Source of the DNA: JBMOLK01 sp049325575
Lineage (GTDB): Bacteria; Bacillota; Clostridia; Acetivibrionales; Acetivibrionaceae
Length of the DNA: 52,965 nt
Assembly (NCBI GenBank): GCA_049325575.1
Contig: JBMOLK010000231.1
Coordinates: forward strand, 1 to 52,965
Direction: 5' to 3'
The notes under the pieces were generated by a model, which saw only the letters and a list, made by a program, of their open reading frames with translations, did not search any database and was not told the origin of the DNA. Positions 7,312 through 16,224 of this stretch are shown here, piece after piece. Both the position numbers and the translations under genes were made by a program. The stretch's first letter is position 1, and every line of letters starts with the position of its first letter.

Positions 7312-8736
7312 TCACATCAAATCTGCTGATTTTCTGCTGATATCTGCCATACCTACAAGCAGATCTACAATTTTCGGATCAAATTGTGTACCCTTACACC
7401 TTTCAAGCTCTTTTATGGCATCTTCCATTTCCATTCCCTTTCTATAAGGTCTGTCACTGGTCATAGCGTCAAAGGCATCAGCTACGCACATTATCCTTGC
7501 AAAAACACATATTTCTTCTCCTTTGAGTCCGTTTGGATACCCTCTTCCGTCATACCTCTCATGATGCTGAAGGATAGCACTCAACCCGTTTTTTAAAAAC
7601 TCTACATCCTTTAAAATATTGTATGCAATAAGCGGATGCTTCTTTATTTCCTCAAACTCCTCATCAGTCAGTTTACCCTGCTTGTTTAATATACTTGCGG
7701 ATATACCTATCTTGCCTATATCATGTAGTATAGCTGCGTACCTTAGGTCCCCGATTTGATCCTCTGTAAAACCTAACGCCCTTGCCAGCTCGCATGAGAT
7801 CTCCATAACCCGCTGGCAGTGCCCTCTTGTATAGGCGTCCTTAGCTTCAATGGAATTAGCCAGTGACATTACTGTCTGAAGATAACCAAACTGGATTTCA
7901 TCAAAGAATCCCGTAAGCTCATCATTCTTCCTGTTTAGCTCTTCTTTTGTGTAATCCAGTTCCTTGATATAACTGTTTAGCTCCTCATTGCTGGCAGCAG
8001 CCTGCTCATAAAGTGCTTCAATTTCCTGTTTCTGACTATAGATATTATTAAACATTTCCGCATTTCTAACACTTATTGCCGTATAATATGCAAGACTCTC
8101 CAAAAAATTCAAGCTAACTTTTGAGAAGGCACCTTCTCTGGAACTGGCTATGTAAATAACACCAATCAGATCATCCGACACGTCTAAGGGTATTACTATT
8201 GTATCACCCTTATCCGTACTTGATATTTCAATATCCGTACCCTTAAAGGAACCGGATTTGCCTTCTGCCATATATTGAACATGCTTTGTGTAATCGTATT
8301 CCTTTATATTATCAGGTCTTTTTTCACCATATTCATAACTTAGCACTGAATTAATGGTCTTTTTATCTACAAAGCTGATATGATACCACTCACAGCCGGT
8401 AATTTTAATCAGTACGTTGTAAGTATACTCAATTATCGTTTTTACATCAAAGGTAGATGTGATTATTTTTGACGCTTCATGAAGAGACTCCAATTCTTCC
8501 TCCAAAATTTTAATTTCATTTCTGAATTCGTTTATTGATTTGGCATTACTTTCTCCAGATTGGTTGTAGTTATGCAATTTGGCAATGTGATCTAAAATTA
8601 TATACAGAGAAATTAAAACCACCAGAAGCACAAATGATAAATCCATTGTTCTGATAAATTGGATAGAAGAAAAAACAAAAACAAAGAAAAGGGATATGCG
8701 CTTTACGAACTCTACAGCCGAAGGCCTAAATTTCAT
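7312..8736 (-). CDS. Membrane-anchored GAF / HD-GYP cyclic-di-GMP phosphodiesterase
   Basis: Predicted to hydrolyse cyclic di-GMP. Two N-terminal membrane helices (about 10-27 and 34-48) lead to a coiled coil, a GAF domain (about 85-225), a second coiled coil (about 230-275) and a C-terminal HD-GYP domain (about 285-470). Metal and catalytic motifs are complete: HDIGK at 338-342 and HHERYDGRGYP at 391-401. 474 residues. The ATG at 8736 follows GGAGG by 6 bases. It lies three genes from a diguanylate cyclase on the same strand, so both arms of c-di-GMP turnover occur within 6 kb, but separate 5' regions suggest separate transcription. Confidence 0.94.
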   Translation of the reverse strand: MKFRPSAVEFVKRISLFFVFVFSSIQFIRTMDLSFVLLVVLISLYIILDHIAKLHNYNQSGESNAKSINEFRNEIKILEEELESLHEASKIITSTFDVKTIIEYTYNVLIKITGCEWYHISFVDKKTINSVLSYEYGEKRPDNIKEYDYTKHVQYMAEGKSGSFKGTDIEISSTDKGDTIVIPLDVSDDLIGVIYIASSREGAFSKVSLNFLESLAYYTAISVRNAEMFNNIYSQKQEIEALYEQAAASNEELNSYIKELDYTKEELNRKNDELTGFFDEIQFGYLQTVMSLANSIEAKDAYTRGHCQRVMEISCELARALGFTEDQIGDLRYAAILHDIGKIGISASILNKQGKLTDEEFEEIKKHPLIAYNILKDVEFLKNGLSAILQHHERYDGRGYPNGLKGEEICVFARIMCVADAFDAMTSDRPYRKGMEMEDAIKELERCKGTQFDPKIVDLLVGMADISRKSADLM

Positions 8737-8961
8737 AAATTACCTCCACTAAAGACAATAGATATTGTAAATTACAGAGAAAGTATTATATATAAAGCAC
8801 CTGACATTAGTAATAATCGTTTTTATGTAGTTTTTAACTGAAATTCCGGACCTTTCATAGATTTAATTTACGGGAAGAACTTATCTTATTATAGAGAGTA
8901 CTATTTATTTATTCTACATATTGACATAAAATCCTTCTTAATTCTATAAAATTTGGTATAA

Positions 8962-8992
8962 AAAATTTAAGGCAGCCTAAAAGCTGCCTTAA
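8962..8992 (-). terminator. Rho-independent terminator of the HtrA gene
   Basis: A perfect 10-bp stem (8967-8976 with 8983-8992) with a 6-base loop is followed on the minus strand by a T-rich tract, 27 bp past the htrA stop. Confidence 0.85.
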
Positions 8993-9018
8993 GAACTATA
9001 TATTATAACGGTATACAA

Positions 9019-10401
9019 TTATTTTTCTTCCCCCAGCACAACTTCAATATTTAGTGTTTTACCATCCCTGTATACTTCAACGTTTGCCTTATCGCCAGGT
9101 TTTTTCTTATTCTTTTGTTCATTAAGCTCATCCAATGATTTTACCTTTACTCCATCAAACTTTGTAATAATGTCATTTCTCTGAATTCCGGCCTTGTAAG
9201 CACTGCTTAAAGGAATAACATCGTACACGAGTACGCCGGCAGGTACATCATACTGCTTTGCCATCTGTTCGTTAAATCTTGGGTCAACTTCTATGCCAAG
9301 TGACGGTCTCCCTTTAACATACTTGAACTCGATAAGGCTGTCAGTAATCTCTTTTGCCTTATTAATAGGTATTGCAAATCCCAAGCCTTCATAGCCGTCT
9401 CCACCTATCTTTGCAGTATTTACTCCTATAAGCTTTCCTTCTGCGTTTACAAGGGCTCCACCGCTGTTACCGGGATTTATGGAAGCGTCTGTCTGAATAA
9501 GCTTGAGTTCTTTACCGTCAGCAATAGGTATTGTCCTGTTTAGCCCGCTTATTACACCAACCGTCACAGATCCCATGTATTCCAAGCCTCCAGGGTTACC
9601 TATGGCAACAGCAAGCTCTCCAACTTTGACATCATCAGAGTTTCCAAACTCAACTGCAGGTAAATTGTTCGACTCAATCTTTAAAACAGCCAGATCAGTT
9701 CTTTCATCTCTTCCTATAACCTTAGCTGGATAAGTCTTACTCTTGTCACTGGGCAAAATAACCTCAATCTTTGAATTACGGTCTATATCGTTTGTTCCCC
9801 TGACTAATGCCTGCTCAATAACATGATTGTTGGTCATTATATATCCATCACTTCTTATTATAATTCCCGACCCTTGTGATTGAGCATCCCTTGGGGCGAA
9901 GAAGAAAAAGTCATCTACAACCTTGGAGTTAATGCTGATACCAACAACTGCCGGTCCAACCTTTTCAGCTATAGCCACTACCGGTGAGCTAGCATTTTCT
10001 ATTACTACCTTCTTATAAATACCTGAATCTTCCTTGGAGGCTTCTACATTTTCACCGGAACCACTTAAAGCTCTGTCTCCAAAAAATGATCTGACTGATG
10101 GTTGCATGGCCGGAACACCAAATGCAAAAAATCCTCCGACAATTGAACCTCCAAGTATTGAACTCATTACAGCAACAAGTATTAACTGCCCTAAAATACC
10201 GTTCTTCTTTTTGGGTTTTGAATAGCTTTCAGTGTAAAATGAGGATGCCTTCAAATCCTGGTTGCTGTTACCATTGTAAGGAGTACCGTTATATGCTCCA
10301 AGAGTACTCTGTTCATTATTGTCTTTAAGTTCACTTTCGTTCTTAATATCGTCACTATCCTTTTTACTATAGTTCAAATCATTATAATTAAAATCATCCA
10401 T
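9019..10401 (-). CDS. HtrA/DegP-type membrane-anchored serine protease with PDZ domain
   Basis: Quality-control protease expected to act outside the membrane. A hydrophilic cytoplasmic N-terminus rich in Asn/Asp (1-65) is followed by one membrane helix (about 70-95), a trypsin-like domain and one PDZ domain (about 360-460). The catalytic triad is complete: H193 (TNNHVI), D236 (ERTDLAVLK) and S313 (NPGNSGGAL). 460 residues fits Gram-positive HtrA. The ATG at 10401 follows AAGGGAGTG. The two-component pair lies directly upstream on the same strand, with a MITE-like element between; regulation of htrA by such envelope-sensing systems is common in Firmicutes, but that link is inference here. Confidence 0.95.
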   Translation of the reverse strand: MDDFNYNDLNYSKKDSDDIKNESELKDNNEQSTLGAYNGTPYNGNSNQDLKASSFYTESYSKPKKKNGILGQLILVAVMSSILGGSIVGGFFAFGVPAMQPSVRSFFGDRALSGSGENVEASKEDSGIYKKVVIENASSPVVAIAEKVGPAVVGISINSKVVDDFFFFAPRDAQSQGSGIIIRSDGYIMTNNHVIEQALVRGTNDIDRNSKIEVILPSDKSKTYPAKVIGRDERTDLAVLKIESNNLPAVEFGNSDDVKVGELAVAIGNPGGLEYMGSVTVGVISGLNRTIPIADGKELKLIQTDASINPGNSGGALVNAEGKLIGVNTAKIGGDGYEGLGFAIPINKAKEITDSLIEFKYVKGRPSLGIEVDPRFNEQMAKQYDVPAGVLVYDVIPLSSAYKAGIQRNDIITKFDGVKVKSLDELNEQKNKKKPGDKANVEVYRDGKTLNIEVVLGEEK

Positions 10402-10516
10402 TTAAAACACTCCCTTCAAAATATTTAACTTTTCTTTTGTTATTTTTATTATAGGAAACGAATTTTAAAAAGTTATGAATAAATTGTTAATATTGAACTT
10501 ATTAATCATCTCCTCT

Positions 10517-10615
10517 AGAGATAACGAACTGTAAAGATAAACATATAATTCGCTCCGCTAATTTGATACAAATGGCGGGCTCATCTTGTTTATCTACTTT
10601 TACAGTTCGATCTCT
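10517..10615. mobile_element. 99-bp MITE-like element, full copy 1
   Basis: Bounded by terminal inverted repeats of about 27 bp (10517-10543, starting AGAGATAACGAACTGTAAAG; and 10587-10615). Copy 2 at 27196-27294 has the same length and about 94% identity by eye. It has no coding capacity for a transposase, so mobilisation would need one elsewhere. Its right end contains the last codons and stop of the histidine kinase gene. Confidence 0.8.
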
Positions 10616-12111
10616 TTAACACCTGCACTTTCAAGAGTAAAATAAAATTTTGTTCCCTTACCGGCTTCACTCTTAACCCAAATTTCCTGCTTATGCTCAT
10701 TAATTATATTTCTTACTATTGCCAGTCCCAGCCCTGTACCACCTTTATCCTTGCTTCTTGATTTATCCGATTTATAAAATCTTTCCCATATGAGGTCAAT
10801 TTCACTACTCTCAATTCCTATTCCGTTATCCTCAACAGAAACTAAAACCTTATTCTTATGCCTTGAAGTTGTCAATGTAATCCTGCCACCATTCTGAACA
10901 AACTTGATTGCGTTATGAATAAGGTTTAAAATAACCCTCTCAATAGAATCCATATCTCCTTTTACATACATGTCTTCTTCCTCAAAGCTTGCCTCAACAT
11001 GAATGTCCTTCTTAAGTATAAGGTTCTCAAGCTTTATTATACATCTTCTTATGAGCTCATTTATATTGAAGTTTACCGGATTAAGCTTGATTTCCCCTGA
11101 CTCCATTTTTGCAAGATCAAGTAAGTCGGTAGTAAGTCTGTTCAGCCTCTTAGTCTCATCACTTACTATATTAAGATAGTCCTTTTGTTTTTCCGGCGGA
11201 ATGGTTCCATCCAGTATACCTTCAATAAAACCGTTAATAGAGGTCATTGGTGTTCTAAGTTCATGAGAAACATTTGCAATAAAGCCTCTTCTCATTTCCT
11301 CAAGATTTTGAAGTTCCCATGCCATATTGTTAAAACTTCTGGCAAGCTCGCCAATTTCATCCTCTGAAGCGATGTCAAGCCGTTTGTCGAATTCTCCGTT
11401 TGCAATGAGCTTGGCAGCTTCATTAATCTTTTTCAAAGGCTTTGACAGCCTCAATGAAAAAATATAGACAAGAACGATGGAAATTATAACCGATACGGTT
11501 ACAGAGAACATGAAGAACTTAAAAACGGTAGTCCTGGCCCTCTGTATTTCCGGGACAGGTGTATGAAGATAAACTGCCCCTAAAATCTCTTCATTATATC
11601 TAAAAGGCATTTCAATTGTCAGCCATGATACTTTGGTTTCCGCAAACAGCCCGTAAAAATCCCCAATAACTTCTATAGAAGGCTTTTGTCCACTCATCAC
11701 CTCTTTATATTGTCTCGGGTCCTTTAAACGCATCCTGCCGGAAGTATCCTTAAGCTTTTCAACTATTTTCTTTGCAATTTCGGGGCGCATGTTTTCTTCA
11801 CCTTCCATGACCCCTATCTCTCCATCAGTGGATACAATCCAAATGAAAGAATTAGTATGAAAACTATAGTACTCCAACATATTGTCCATCATATCTCTAT
11901 ACAAATTTCCGATTAGGGGATTGTTATAGTTTTTATAGTAGCTGGTTAGAAAACTGTTGATACTTTCACCGGTCTCATTTAACAGCTTTTTCTTTTCCTG
12001 TGACATAAAGTTTCCCAGAAAAACGTATAGCATGGCCCCTGTAATTGAAGTACTTATAAGCAAAATAACAATAAAAACCACCACTATTTTACTAAACAAT
12101 GTCTTTAGCAT
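10600..12111 (-). CDS. PhoR/ResE-type sensor histidine kinase
   Basis: Membrane sensor that phosphorylates the regulator encoded just upstream. Two membrane helices (about 8-32 and 196-220) bracket an extracytoplasmic sensor domain, followed by HAMP (about 222-272), the dimerisation/phosphoacceptor domain (ANVSHELRTPMT, H283) and a HATPase domain with N box, DNGIGI and GGTGLGLAI. 503 residues. The ATG at 12111 overlaps the regulator stop as TAATG, so translation is coupled. The last residues (about KEIEL) and the TAA are encoded by the terminal inverted repeat of the 99-bp element, so the original C-terminus was probably replaced; the ATPase core itself is complete. Confidence 0.95.
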   Translation of the reverse strand: MLKTLFSKIVVVFIVILLISTSITGAMLYVFLGNFMSQEKKKLLNETGESINSFLTSYYKNYNNPLIGNLYRDMMDNMLEYYSFHTNSFIWIVSTDGEIGVMEGEENMRPEIAKKIVEKLKDTSGRMRLKDPRQYKEVMSGQKPSIEVIGDFYGLFAETKVSWLTIEMPFRYNEEILGAVYLHTPVPEIQRARTTVFKFFMFSVTVSVIISIVLVYIFSLRLSKPLKKINEAAKLIANGEFDKRLDIASEDEIGELARSFNNMAWELQNLEEMRRGFIANVSHELRTPMTSINGFIEGILDGTIPPEKQKDYLNIVSDETKRLNRLTTDLLDLAKMESGEIKLNPVNFNINELIRRCIIKLENLILKKDIHVEASFEEEDMYVKGDMDSIERVILNLIHNAIKFVQNGGRITLTTSRHKNKVLVSVEDNGIGIESSEIDLIWERFYKSDKSRSKDKGGTGLGLAIVRNIINEHKQEIWVKSEAGKGTKFYFTLESAGVKEIEL

Positions 12112-12797
12112 TATTTCACCTCAAATTTATATCCTACACCCCAGACAGTCTTTAGCTGCCAGTTCTGGCCTTCACTGTCTATTTTTTCCCTAAGCCTTTT
12201 TATATGCACGTCAACAGTTCTTGAATCACCGTAAAAATCAAACCCCCATACCTGCTCCAAAAGCTGCTCTCTCGTAAATACCTTATTAGGATTTGAAGCT
12301 ACAAAGAAAAGAAGTTCCAATTCTTTTGGCGGAAGCTCCATATCTTTTCCGTTTACTTTCAAAGTGTAATTTGACTTGTTTATTACAAGGCCCGGGTATA
12401 CTATTTCCTGTACATCAATTTCCTTATGCTCATACCTTCTTAGCACAGCTTTTAACCTGGCCACAAGTTCTTTAGGCTCAAAGGGCTTTACCAGGTAATC
12501 ATCAGCCCCCAGTTCCAATCCCAGCACCTTATCAAAGGTTTCTCCCTTTGCCGAAAGCATTATTATAGGGATATTACTGATCTTTCTTATTTCCCGGCAT
12601 ACCTGCCACCCATCTGCTCCTGGAAGCATAATGTCAAGTATTACTATGTTTGGAGTAAAGCTCTTAAAAACCTCCAAAGCTTTTATACCATTATAAACTG
12701 CTAAAACATCAAAGCCTTCCTTCTCCATATATAACCTTATAAGCTCACAGATGTTAACATCATCATCAATTATAAGGACCCTGGTTTTATTGTTCAT
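12111..12797 (-). CDS. PhoB/OmpR-family response regulator
   Basis: DNA-binding partner of the adjacent kinase. The receiver domain (about 1-120) has the acidic pair IIDDD near the start, the phosphoacceptor in IVILDIMLPG, a conserved Ser in MLSAKG and the Lys in LVKPF. A winged-helix domain follows (about 130-226) with PPKELELL and SRTVDVHIKRLREKI. 228 residues. The ATG at 12797 (MNNKTRVLII) is chosen over one at 12869 because GGGAGAAT lies just before it and a terminator hairpin (12872-12889) overlaps the longer version. The kinase gene follows with a one-base overlap. Confidence 0.95.
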   Translation of the reverse strand: MNNKTRVLIIDDDVNICELIRLYMEKEGFDVLAVYNGIKALEVFKSFTPNIVILDIMLPGADGWQVCREIRKISNIPIIMLSAKGETFDKVLGLELGADDYLVKPFEPKELVARLKAVLRRYEHKEIDVQEIVYPGLVINKSNYTLKVNGKDMELPPKELELLFFVASNPNKVFTREQLLEQVWGFDFYGDSRTVDVHIKRLREKIDSEGQNWQLKTVWGVGYKFEVK

Positions 12798-12862
12798 AAT
12801 ATTCTCCCACCCCAATATTTTTATTAACAACATTGTTTTTAAGATAAACCCAGACCAAAAGT

Positions 12863-12889
12863 TAAACAAAAAGACTGCCCGGGCAGCCT
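12863..12889 (-). terminator. Hairpin terminator of the small coiled-coil gene
   Basis: The inverted repeat 12872-12880 / 12881-12889 (core CTGCCCGGGCAG) is followed on the minus strand by TTTTTGTTT. It lies 70 bp past the stop of the gene at 12959-13147 and just before the response regulator. Confidence 0.65.
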
Positions 12890-12958
12890 ATCTTTAATAT
12901 TATATTAATGTATTACAAAACTTAACAGTTTTCATTACATGTAAAGAATAATAAGCTG

Positions 12959-13147
12959 TCAGTTTAAAATCTCGGTACGGATCGGCAAGCTGTTCAATAC
13001 TATGTTTTGTATCTTTATTTCTTCCTGAAGCTTTTTCTGTTCTTCCTTCAACTCATTAATGGTGTTTGTCAACTTTTCATTCTCATCAATTAAAACCTTA
13101 AGCATGTCTCTAAGTTCATGAAGCAGAATCTTTTCTTGTTCTCTCAC
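12959..13147 (-). CDS. Small coiled-coil protein, function unknown
   Basis: The 62-residue product is almost all charged heptads (HELRDMLKVLIDENEKL..., then ELKEEQKKLQEEI), so a coiled coil of about residues 8-50, ending in NIVLNSLPIRTEILN. No membrane segment or motif. The start is GTG at 13147, preceded by a run of seven G that can serve as ribosome binding site. It stands just upstream of the two-component operon with a terminator between. I do not recognise the family; the good binding site and a clean terminator argue that it is real. Confidence 0.65.
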   Translation of the reverse strand: MREQEKILLHELRDMLKVLIDENEKLTNTINELKEEQKKLQEEIKIQNIVLNSLPIRTEILN

Positions 13148-13409
13148 AAAAAGCCCCCCCTATCATATAATACCAAAATATCGGAATAGCTAATTTATAG
13201 TCTACTAAACATAAATAATTATGAAATATTATAACAAAATTTTTGCTTTGTGAATACTTCTTTATTATATATGTCTCATATTTATTTTAATATCTACCAC
13301 ATTTATTTCCTTGTCAATATTATTTTTTTTAAATTGGGAAGTCATTTTAAAACATTAAAAGCATACCTGTTTTTTTGTTAGTTTTTTATCAATAATGCCC
13401 ACATATCTG

Positions 13410-13438
13410 TTGACTTCATATGTATATTGTGATAACTT
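13410..13438 (+). promoter_or_regulatory. Possible promoter of oadG
   Basis: TTGACT (13410-13415), a 17-bp spacer, then a weak -10 TAACTT (13433-13438), about 50 bp upstream of oadG. The rest of the 13148-13486 gap is AT-rich with nothing else recognised. Confidence 0.4.
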
Positions 13439-13486
13439 TAACAGGGTGGGGACTATTATTTTGGCTAGTTAGGGGGTGTTTAAGCC

Positions 13487-13861
13487 ATGAATGAAACTAT
13501 AAGTTTGGGTCTTAATATGACTTTTGTCGGTATAGTAGTTGTTTTTGCATCGCTAATAATTCTTTGTATAATTATTTCCTTTTTCCCTATACTTAATCCA
13601 AAGAAGACCAGGACGTCTGCTAAGTCGGAACCTGCAAATATATCTTCTATACCTCAAGTTAAGGATACTAGAAATAATGGAGTACCAGAAGGTGACTTAT
13701 CCGATGATTCACTTGTTGCTGTATTGACAGCGGCTGTGCTTGCCAGTATGAGGAACAGGCCGGATGTTAAGATTAGAGTAACATCTTTTAAACGTATTGA
13801 ACAAACTTCTCCTGTCTGGAATACGACTGGTAGAAAAGAATATATTGCAAACAAGCTTTAA
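13487..13861 (+). CDS. oadG: Oxaloacetate/methylmalonyl-CoA decarboxylase gamma chain
   Basis: Small membrane subunit that helps assemble the Na+-translocating decarboxylase and links its carboxyltransferase to the beta subunit. The 124 residues start with the family's N-terminal membrane helix (LGLNMTFVGIVVVFASLIIL, residues 7-26), a positively charged turn, a variable linker and a C-terminal part with VAVLTAAVLASM. The ATG at 13487 follows AGGGGGTG. The beta subunit lies 214 bp downstream on the same strand. The alpha carboxyltransferase and the biotin carrier are absent from the window, so they must be supplied elsewhere. Confidence 0.88.
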   Translation: MNETISLGLNMTFVGIVVVFASLIILCIIISFFPILNPKKTRTSAKSEPANISSIPQVKDTRNNGVPEGDLSDDSLVAVLTAAVLASMRNRPDVKIRVTSFKRIEQTSPVWNTTGRKEYIANKL

Positions 13862-14075
13862 TAATGTTTGAATTCTTTTTCCAAGCAGTAAAAGAATCTC
13901 GCTGATTTATTTTTGCCGATGCAGGTGCAAATCTATAAAGATTTTATCGAAAGAATGTACCAGGAAGTATATGATTTCGTAAATTGATTGCATAAACACC
14001 GTGGATTACTATGTTTTAACGGTGTTTAAGGCAATTTAATATATTAAAATTTTTGTTAAAGGATGATTTAAACTC
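13862..14075 (+). other. oadG-oadB intergenic region with hairpin
   Basis: The 214-bp gap holds a 10-bp inverted repeat (13993-14002 with 14019-14028, TAAACACCGT/ACGGTGTTTA) without a T-tract, perhaps an mRNA-stability or processing hairpin. A 22-codon open frame (13919-13987, MQVQIYKDFIERMYQEVYDF...) has no clear ribosome binding site and no recognised relative; I do not call it a gene. Confidence 0.4.
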
Positions 14076-15254
14076 ATGTTTACGGATTTTTTAAACACAA
14101 TTAAAGAATTGGCTTTAAGTTCGGGATATGCAAAAGGGAGCCCGTTACAGTTTTTAATGATTGGTATTGCTTGCTTTCTTATATATCTTGCAATAGTAAA
14201 ACAATATGAACCCCTTCTTCTACTGCCCATATCATTTGGTGTGCTTTTGACAAATCTGCCCTTTGCCAACTTGTATCATCCTGAATTATTTATAACCTCC
14301 AGCGGACACATCGATATACAAAACATAGTCGAACATGGTGGTCTTCTGGACTTTCTGTACTTAGGCGTTAAACTTGGGATTTATCCCCCGTTGATATTCC
14401 TTGGAATAGGAGCTATGACCGACTTTGGACCTTTACTTGCAAATCCCAAAAGTCTGCTTCTTGGAGCAGCGGCACAATTAGGTATTTTTATGACATTTAT
14501 AGGTGCGTTATTCTTCGGATATACACCACAAGAGGCCGGCTCGATCGGCATTATCGGCGGAGCCGACGGACCTACAGCAATATTTGTTACATCAAAGCTG
14601 GCACCGCACTTGTTGGGTCCGATTGCTATAGCAGCCTACTCCTATATGGCTCTGGTACCTTTAATCCAACCTCCGATTATGAAGCTGCTTACTACCAAGA
14701 AGGAAAGACAGGTTGTTATGCAGCAGCTAAGGCCAGTATCAAAGCTTGAAAAAGTGGTTTTCCCTATATCCGTAACAATACTCGTTTCTCTGTTTCTTCC
14801 TGATGCAACACCTCTTGTAGGTATGCTGATGCTGGGCAACCTGTTTAGAGAAAGCGGTGTTGTAGAGAGAATCAACAAGACCGCTCAGAACGAGCTCATC
14901 AACATCATAACTATTTTCCTGGGTGTGACAGTTGGTGCTACAGCTAAAGCAGAGTACTTCCTTAATACCAAAACACTAGGTATAATAGCTCTTGGTCTTA
15001 TCGCCTTTTCCTTCGGTACTGCTGGGGGAGTTATTTTCGGTAAGATCATGTACTATGCTACAGGCGGTAAGGTAAATCCTCTGATAGGTTCGGCGGGTGT
15101 ATCTGCAGTTCCTATGGCAGCAAGGGTTTCCCAGAAGGTTGGTCAAAAAGAGAACCCAGCAAACTTCCTTTTGATGCATGCAATGGGTCCAAACGTTGCG
15201 GGAGTTATCGGGTCGGCAATTGCGGCCGGAGTACTGCTGTCAGTCCTTCAATAG
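14076..15254 (+). CDS. oadB: Na+-transporting oxaloacetate/methylmalonyl-CoA decarboxylase beta chain
   Basis: Integral membrane subunit that decarboxylates carboxybiotin and exports Na+. The 392 residues form about ten membrane segments. The Na+/carboxybiotin signature IGGADGPTAIFVTSKLAP is intact, with its aspartate at 164, matching the essential Asp203 region of Klebsiella OadB, followed by the AIAAYSYMALVPLIQPP segment that carries the conserved tyrosine. Shorter N-terminus than the proteobacterial form, as usual in Clostridia. The ATG at 14076 follows AAAGGATGA. With PPDK and phosphoglycerate mutase in the window it fits PEP/oxaloacetate/pyruvate interconversion. Confidence 0.95.
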   Translation: MFTDFLNTIKELALSSGYAKGSPLQFLMIGIACFLIYLAIVKQYEPLLLLPISFGVLLTNLPFANLYHPELFITSSGHIDIQNIVEHGGLLDFLYLGVKLGIYPPLIFLGIGAMTDFGPLLANPKSLLLGAAAQLGIFMTFIGALFFGYTPQEAGSIGIIGGADGPTAIFVTSKLAPHLLGPIAIAAYSYMALVPLIQPPIMKLLTTKKERQVVMQQLRPVSKLEKVVFPISVTILVSLFLPDATPLVGMLMLGNLFRESGVVERINKTAQNELINIITIFLGVTVGATAKAEYFLNTKTLGIIALGLIAFSFGTAGGVIFGKIMYYATGGKVNPLIGSAGVSAVPMAARVSQKVGQKENPANFLLMHAMGPNVAGVIGSAIAAGVLLSVLQ

Positions 15255-15273
15255 AATAATTATTAAGTATAAT

Positions 15274-15306
15274 AAAAAGGGATAGGTTTATAGCCTGTCC
15301 CTTTTT
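15274..15306. terminator. Bidirectional terminator between oadB and the amidohydrolase
   Basis: A 13-bp stem (15274-15286 with 15294-15306, one G-U) with a 7-base loop; A5 on one side and T5 on the other serve both convergent genes. Confidence 0.88.
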
Positions 15307-15317
15307 ACTGTTTTATT

Positions 15318-16184
15318 TTATTCATACTTAGAATCAATAAATAACCTTAATGCATTAGCACCCAAAATCAGCTGCTTCTGATGATCGCTTAGTTTCATAT
15401 TAAGAAATCTCTTAATATCATGTCCCGGGCTTCCCCAGGGATAATCAGAACCAAAAATCAACCTTTCAGCTCCAATTTTATTTACGATGCCCTCCACCAA
15501 ACTATCACTAAGCCAGCTGGGCTCATTTACTTCCCCAATTGGAGGAAAGCCTGTAATAACAATTGAAGTATCAAAATAGACATTTCTATACTCTTTTGCC
15601 AGTCTGATCACATCGTCCACATTACCATCAGCCATATGCGTTAATATAAAAGGGATATTTCTGTACTTTATAACAACAGGAAGAATCATATCCACATCGG
15701 CATAGGCATTAAGTCTTGCATTTGAAACCCTTCCGCAGTGAAAAACTATTGGAAATGATATCTCGTTACAGAACTCATACAAGCCCTTTAGTCTATCATC
15801 ATTTGGATCAAACCCTTGTGCCATTGTATGGAACTTAATACCTTTTGCGCCGTCTATAATATACTTCTTTAATAAGTTTACAAGATCCCCTTCCATATCA
15901 GGGTGAAAACTTACAAGAGGCACAAGACTTGAGTGTTTTTTGCCTGAATCCAGTGTCCACTTGTTATTATTGTGGAGTATTTTGGCAGGCGCAAAGTTTG
16001 CCATAATTGTATAGTCTATTTTATAAGAATCCATATTCTTCAAAACATCATCAATTGTTCCTGTACCGGGATTCTCAAATTCTATTCCATATACCTTGTT
16101 AAATGACATTAAAATTTTTGATGAAACTTCATCAGAAGAAAAAGTATGTACATGCCCGTCTACAATTGTAAAATCTCCTATCAT
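15318..16184 (-). CDS. Amidohydrolase-superfamily metal-dependent hydrolase (COG2159-like)
   Basis: TIM-barrel hydrolase of unknown substrate. The first-strand metal motif is VDGHVHTF (H11, H13), later IVFHCGR, ILTHMADGN and a closing GSDYPWGSPG supply further metal and catalytic residues in the order expected for this superfamily. 288 residues. The family includes decarboxylases such as ACMSD as well as hydrolases, so the reaction cannot be assigned. The ATG at 16184 follows GGAG at about 10 bases. It lies 40 bp downstream of a Fur-family gene on the same strand, possibly co-transcribed. Confidence 0.85.
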   Translation of the reverse strand: MIGDFTIVDGHVHTFSSDEVSSKILMSFNKVYGIEFENPGTGTIDDVLKNMDSYKIDYTIMANFAPAKILHNNNKWTLDSGKKHSSLVPLVSFHPDMEGDLVNLLKKYIIDGAKGIKFHTMAQGFDPNDDRLKGLYEFCNEISFPIVFHCGRVSNARLNAYADVDMILPVVIKYRNIPFILTHMADGNVDDVIRLAKEYRNVYFDTSIVITGFPPIGEVNEPSWLSDSLVEGIVNKIGAERLIFGSDYPWGSPGHDIKRFLNMKLSDHQKQLILGANALRLFIDSKYE

Positions 16185-16224
16185 AGTTTAATTGCTCCAA
16201 TTCCATAAGTATATATTATTTTAA

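Noticed and set aside
13919..13987. 22-codon frame between oadG and oadB
   Set aside because: No clear ribosome binding site and no match to biotin-carrier motifs such as EAMKM.
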